A stretch of DNA of 64,000 bases. Source: an uncultured Salinimicrobium sp. (lineage in GTDB: Bacteria; Bacteroidota; Bacteroidia; Flavobacteriales; Flavobacteriaceae). Positions 62,242 to 64,000 of this stretch are shown piece by piece; the stretch's first letter is position 1, and the number at the start of each line of letters is the position of its first letter. The translations under genes and the position numbers were made by a program. The notes beneath the pieces are model-generated. The model was not told the origin of the DNA and did no database searches. It saw only the letters and a program-made list of their open reading frames with translations. Location of the stretch: the NCBI GenBank assembly GCA_946887075.1, contig CAMPKA010000002.1, positions 186,001-250,000 of the forward strand, read 5' to 3'.

Positions 62242-62661
62242 ATGATGAAATATGGTGAATTGATAATGGAAAAGAAGGAATCTGAGCTGCTCAGGCGGAT
62301 GATTTCCATGTCTCATTTGACCAAAGACCGGTCTTACCGGCAGTCTGTAATAAAACTCCTGCAGGAGATGAAAACGGCCAGGGTGGTATCTGAGGCAAAA
62401 ATGCCGTTGGACGTGATCAGGCTTAATTCCGAAGTCGCCATTTCCGTCTCGGAAAACCTGCAGCGCACCTATTTTCTGGTCAGCCCGGAGAAGAGTGACC
62501 TGAAGCAAAACAGAATATCCATTCTGGCCCCAATGGGACTGGCCCTTTTTGGATATGCTAAAGGGGATGAGCTGGAATGGGAATTTCCACAGGGAACTCA
62601 TAGCATTAAGATTTTGGATGTGATCCAGCATCCTCAAATTCTGAAAAAAACAACATCATGA
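62242..62661 (+). CDS. Rnk/GreA C-terminal domain protein
   Basis: 139 residues from Met at 62242 (62245 is equivalent). The C-terminal half is the GreA/GreB-Rnk beta domain: VIRLNSEVAISV, YFLVSPEKSD, ISILAPMGLALFGYAKGDELEWEFPQGT. The N-terminal helical part is shorter than the GreA coiled coil, so it resembles Rnk-type regulators that bind RNA polymerase without the acidic tip. It may modulate transcription under stress. Its stop overlaps the next start (ATGA). Confidence 0.85.
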   Translation: MMKYGELIMEKKESELLRRMISMSHLTKDRSYRQSVIKLLQEMKTARVVSEAKMPLDVIRLNSEVAISVSENLQRTYFLVSPEKSDLKQNRISILAPMGLALFGYAKGDELEWEFPQGTHSIKILDVIQHPQILKKTTS

Positions 62662-63062
62662 AAAAGCAGCTACAGGGGCATTTTACCGATTTGGAGATGA
62701 TCAAACTGGAGATGAATCCGGAGATCGATAGATGGTTGGATAAAATGGATTTCATCAATACTGAGATCAATTTTTTAAGAACGTTGTTGTTCCGTAACTT
62801 TATATTGAAAATCAATAAGGATGTAGCTGAATCCAAGGATTTACTCAGCCTTCTGGATGAATTACAGGAAAGGAATAACCTACAGCTAAAAAGGTTGCGG
62901 GATTTCCGAAATAAACTAGTAGGACTCAGGGAATGTGACGATGTCCAATGCGAGAATCTGTACCTGGGTGAATATCTCATTATCAAGGAAGGGATATACG
63001 AGCACTTTGAGGAACTTCAGCAAATCAAGGCCCTACTGTATGATTATTTTGGCAATGGTTAA
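62658..63062 (+). CDS. Predicted helical (coiled-coil) protein, unknown function
   Basis: 134 residues, almost entirely charged helix with heptad-like spacing of Leu and Ile; no signal peptide or membrane span. It overlaps the Rnk-like gene by four bases, so the two are cotranslated and perhaps interact. I do not recognise a family. Confidence 0.75.
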   Translation: MKKQLQGHFTDLEMIKLEMNPEIDRWLDKMDFINTEINFLRTLLFRNFILKINKDVAESKDLLSLLDELQERNNLQLKRLRDFRNKLVGLRECDDVQCENLYLGEYLIIKEGIYEHFEELQQIKALLYDYFGNG

Positions 63063-63077
63063 TGAGGTAACCAAAAA

Positions 63078-63239
63078 ATGAAAATCAGGAGGCTGTTTCC
63101 ATGGGTTGCTGCAAACGGAGCAGAGGGAGGCGGAATTTCTGACAAGGATGGGCTGATAAAGGCGGTGAAATTATTGAAGAACCGAACAATAGAAAAGGAA
63201 TTGTCTGAATATCGCCACAGGTGTAAATCCGCTCGTTAA
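63078..63239 (+). CDS. Possible small basic protein
   Basis: A 53-residue frame with a Lys/Arg-rich composition (MKIRRLFPW at the start, CKSAR at the end), 15 bases after the previous stop and 5 bases before a terminator hairpin. Its position inside the apparent transcript is the main support; no family is recognised. Confidence 0.35.
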   Translation: MKIRRLFPWVAANGAEGGGISDKDGLIKAVKLLKNRTIEKELSEYRHRCKSAR

Positions 63240-63244
63240 TGGAG

Positions 63245-63268
63245 TGTACAAAAGGTTGTACATTTTTT
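63245..63268 (+). terminator. Rho-independent terminator
   Basis: TGTACAA / TTGTACA, a perfect 7-base stem with a 4-base loop (63245-63262), followed directly by a run of six T. It closes the rightward unit that contains the Rnk-like gene. Confidence 0.8.
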
Positions 63269-63606
63269 ATTACTTGAGTAAAAGTGAAAGAACAATCCCA
63301 ACCTTCTCCAAGATCATAAAATCCATGTTGCCGTTAGAAGGAATGGCTTCTACGGTAGCAATGGAAATCCTTTTTTACCGAAACTATCCATGGTGTTTCA
63401 GGCAAAAAATAAATAGAATAGGTAACCCTCAAGATCATCAATGTGAGGTTTCCAGGTGTAAAACCTCTTTGATTCCAAGTTCTGGCACTTCTAGCCAGAG
63501 GCAAGGAGCAAAAATTTTCCGCAACATCCTCATTCAGAATTATTTTTACATTAGATGTTCATTAATTCACCATCGAAATATTTTTTGGGTAGAATAAAGT
63601 CGTGTT
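63269..63606. other. Intergenic region upstream of the LacI-family gene
   Basis: About 340 bases. A 117-codon open frame crosses it but has no recognisable domain and an atypical composition. No operator palindrome typical of LacI sites was seen. Confidence 0.5.
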
Positions 63607-64000
63607 ATGGAAAAGAAGAGGCCCTCTCTTAAGGATATAGCTAAAAGATTAGATGTCTCTGTCACAACTGTCTCGTTTATTCTCAATGGAAAAGGAAAAG
63701 AAAAGAAAATCTCCGATGAGGTCATCAACAGAGTGCTGGCTTATGTTGATGAAATTAAATACAGGCCGAATTACGTAGCCAAGAGTCTCAGGACTGGAAA
63801 AACGAAAATTCTGGTCTTCATGGTGGAAGACATCGGAAATTATTTCTTTGCAAGGTTGGCCAGAATAATTGAAGACTTGGCTTATGAAAAAGATTACAAA
63901 GTTATTTTCTGTAGCAATGAAAACAAAGATCAACGGTCCAGGGAACTCATCAATATTTTTTATGAGAGACAGGTCGACGGATTTATCATAATCCCCTCCT
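63607..64000 (+). CDS. LacI-family transcriptional regulator, cut by window end
   Basis: The ATG at 63607 opens a frame that runs to the window edge (131 codons visible). The N terminus is a LacI helix-turn-helix with the usual hinge: SLKDIAKRLDVSVTTVSFIL followed by KISDEVINRV and YRPNYVAKSLRTGKT. After residue 67 the periplasmic-binding-protein-like effector domain begins (ILVFMVEDIGNYFFARLA). Such regulators normally sense a sugar; the target genes should lie downstream of the window. Confidence 0.92.
   Translation, partial: MEKKRPSLKDIAKRLDVSVTTVSFILNGKGKEKKISDEVINRVLAYVDEIKYRPNYVAKSLRTGKTKILVFMVEDIGNYFFARLARIIEDLAYEKDYKVIFCSNENKDQRSRELINIFYERQVDGFIIIPS

Noticed and set aside
63244..63597. 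117-codon frame before the LacI-family gene
   Set aside because: Starts with GTG inside a terminator stem; odd composition, no motif.

Overview
The window comes from a member of the Bacteroidota, most likely a polysaccharide- and protein-degrading flavobacterium. The signs are a SusC/SusD pair, many secreted or lipid-anchored glycoside hydrolases, LytS/LytTR signalling, an unusually long soluble poly-HAMP hybrid kinase, and promoter elements of the Bacteroidota type (TAnnTTTG) in front of several genes. No rRNA, tRNA, CRISPR array, phage or intact insertion sequence was seen.

Bases 1-31,300 form one large catabolic region. It opens with the 3' part of a DUF5695 gene and a DUF6055/DUF4859 lipoprotein. 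A leftward GH97-GH43 pair follows, then a rightward DUF6055 lipoprotein and a GH31 enzyme. An AraC-type regulator faces a long rightward run. The run starts with four genes that together match the known trans-4-hydroxy-L-proline pathway: pyrroline-hydroxycarboxylate deaminase of the DapA family, 2-oxoglutarate-semialdehyde dehydrogenase, hydroxyproline epimerase and a FAD-dependent D-hydroxyproline dehydrogenase. It continues with two DPP-IV-like S9 peptidases that are identical over 2.1 kb, a DUF885 metallopeptidase, a second DUF5695 protein and a GH127-type beta-L-arabinofuranosidase. My main inference is that this is a utilisation locus for hydroxyproline-rich O-glycoproteins (extensin-like, from plants or algae). 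The glycosidases would strip arabinose and galactose, the peptidases would cut the proline-rich backbone, and hydroxyproline would end as 2-oxoglutarate.

Bases 31,300-50,900 are a mixed region: a GapN-like dehydrogenase, a single-domain response regulator, a 1,979-residue cytosolic poly-HAMP hybrid histidine kinase, an SRPBCC protein, a LytS/LytTR two-component pair divergent from an orphan susCD pair with a strong terminator, an ABC exporter, a small lipoprotein and an alpha/beta hydrolase.

Bases 50,900-64,000 begin with a leftward operon under a LysR regulator: MmgE/PrpD, a ComA/HSA32-like protein, a carboxymuconolactone-decarboxylase-like protein and an SDR. An Rrf2/NsrR-like regulator with three candidate cluster-ligand cysteines is flanked by two copies of the same palindrome. 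Downstream are an AhpD-like protein, a membrane protein, azurin, a hemerythrin-like protein, an NtrB/NtrC-type pair, glutamate dehydrogenase, an Rnk/GreA-like protein and small proteins. The window ends inside a LacI-family regulator gene.
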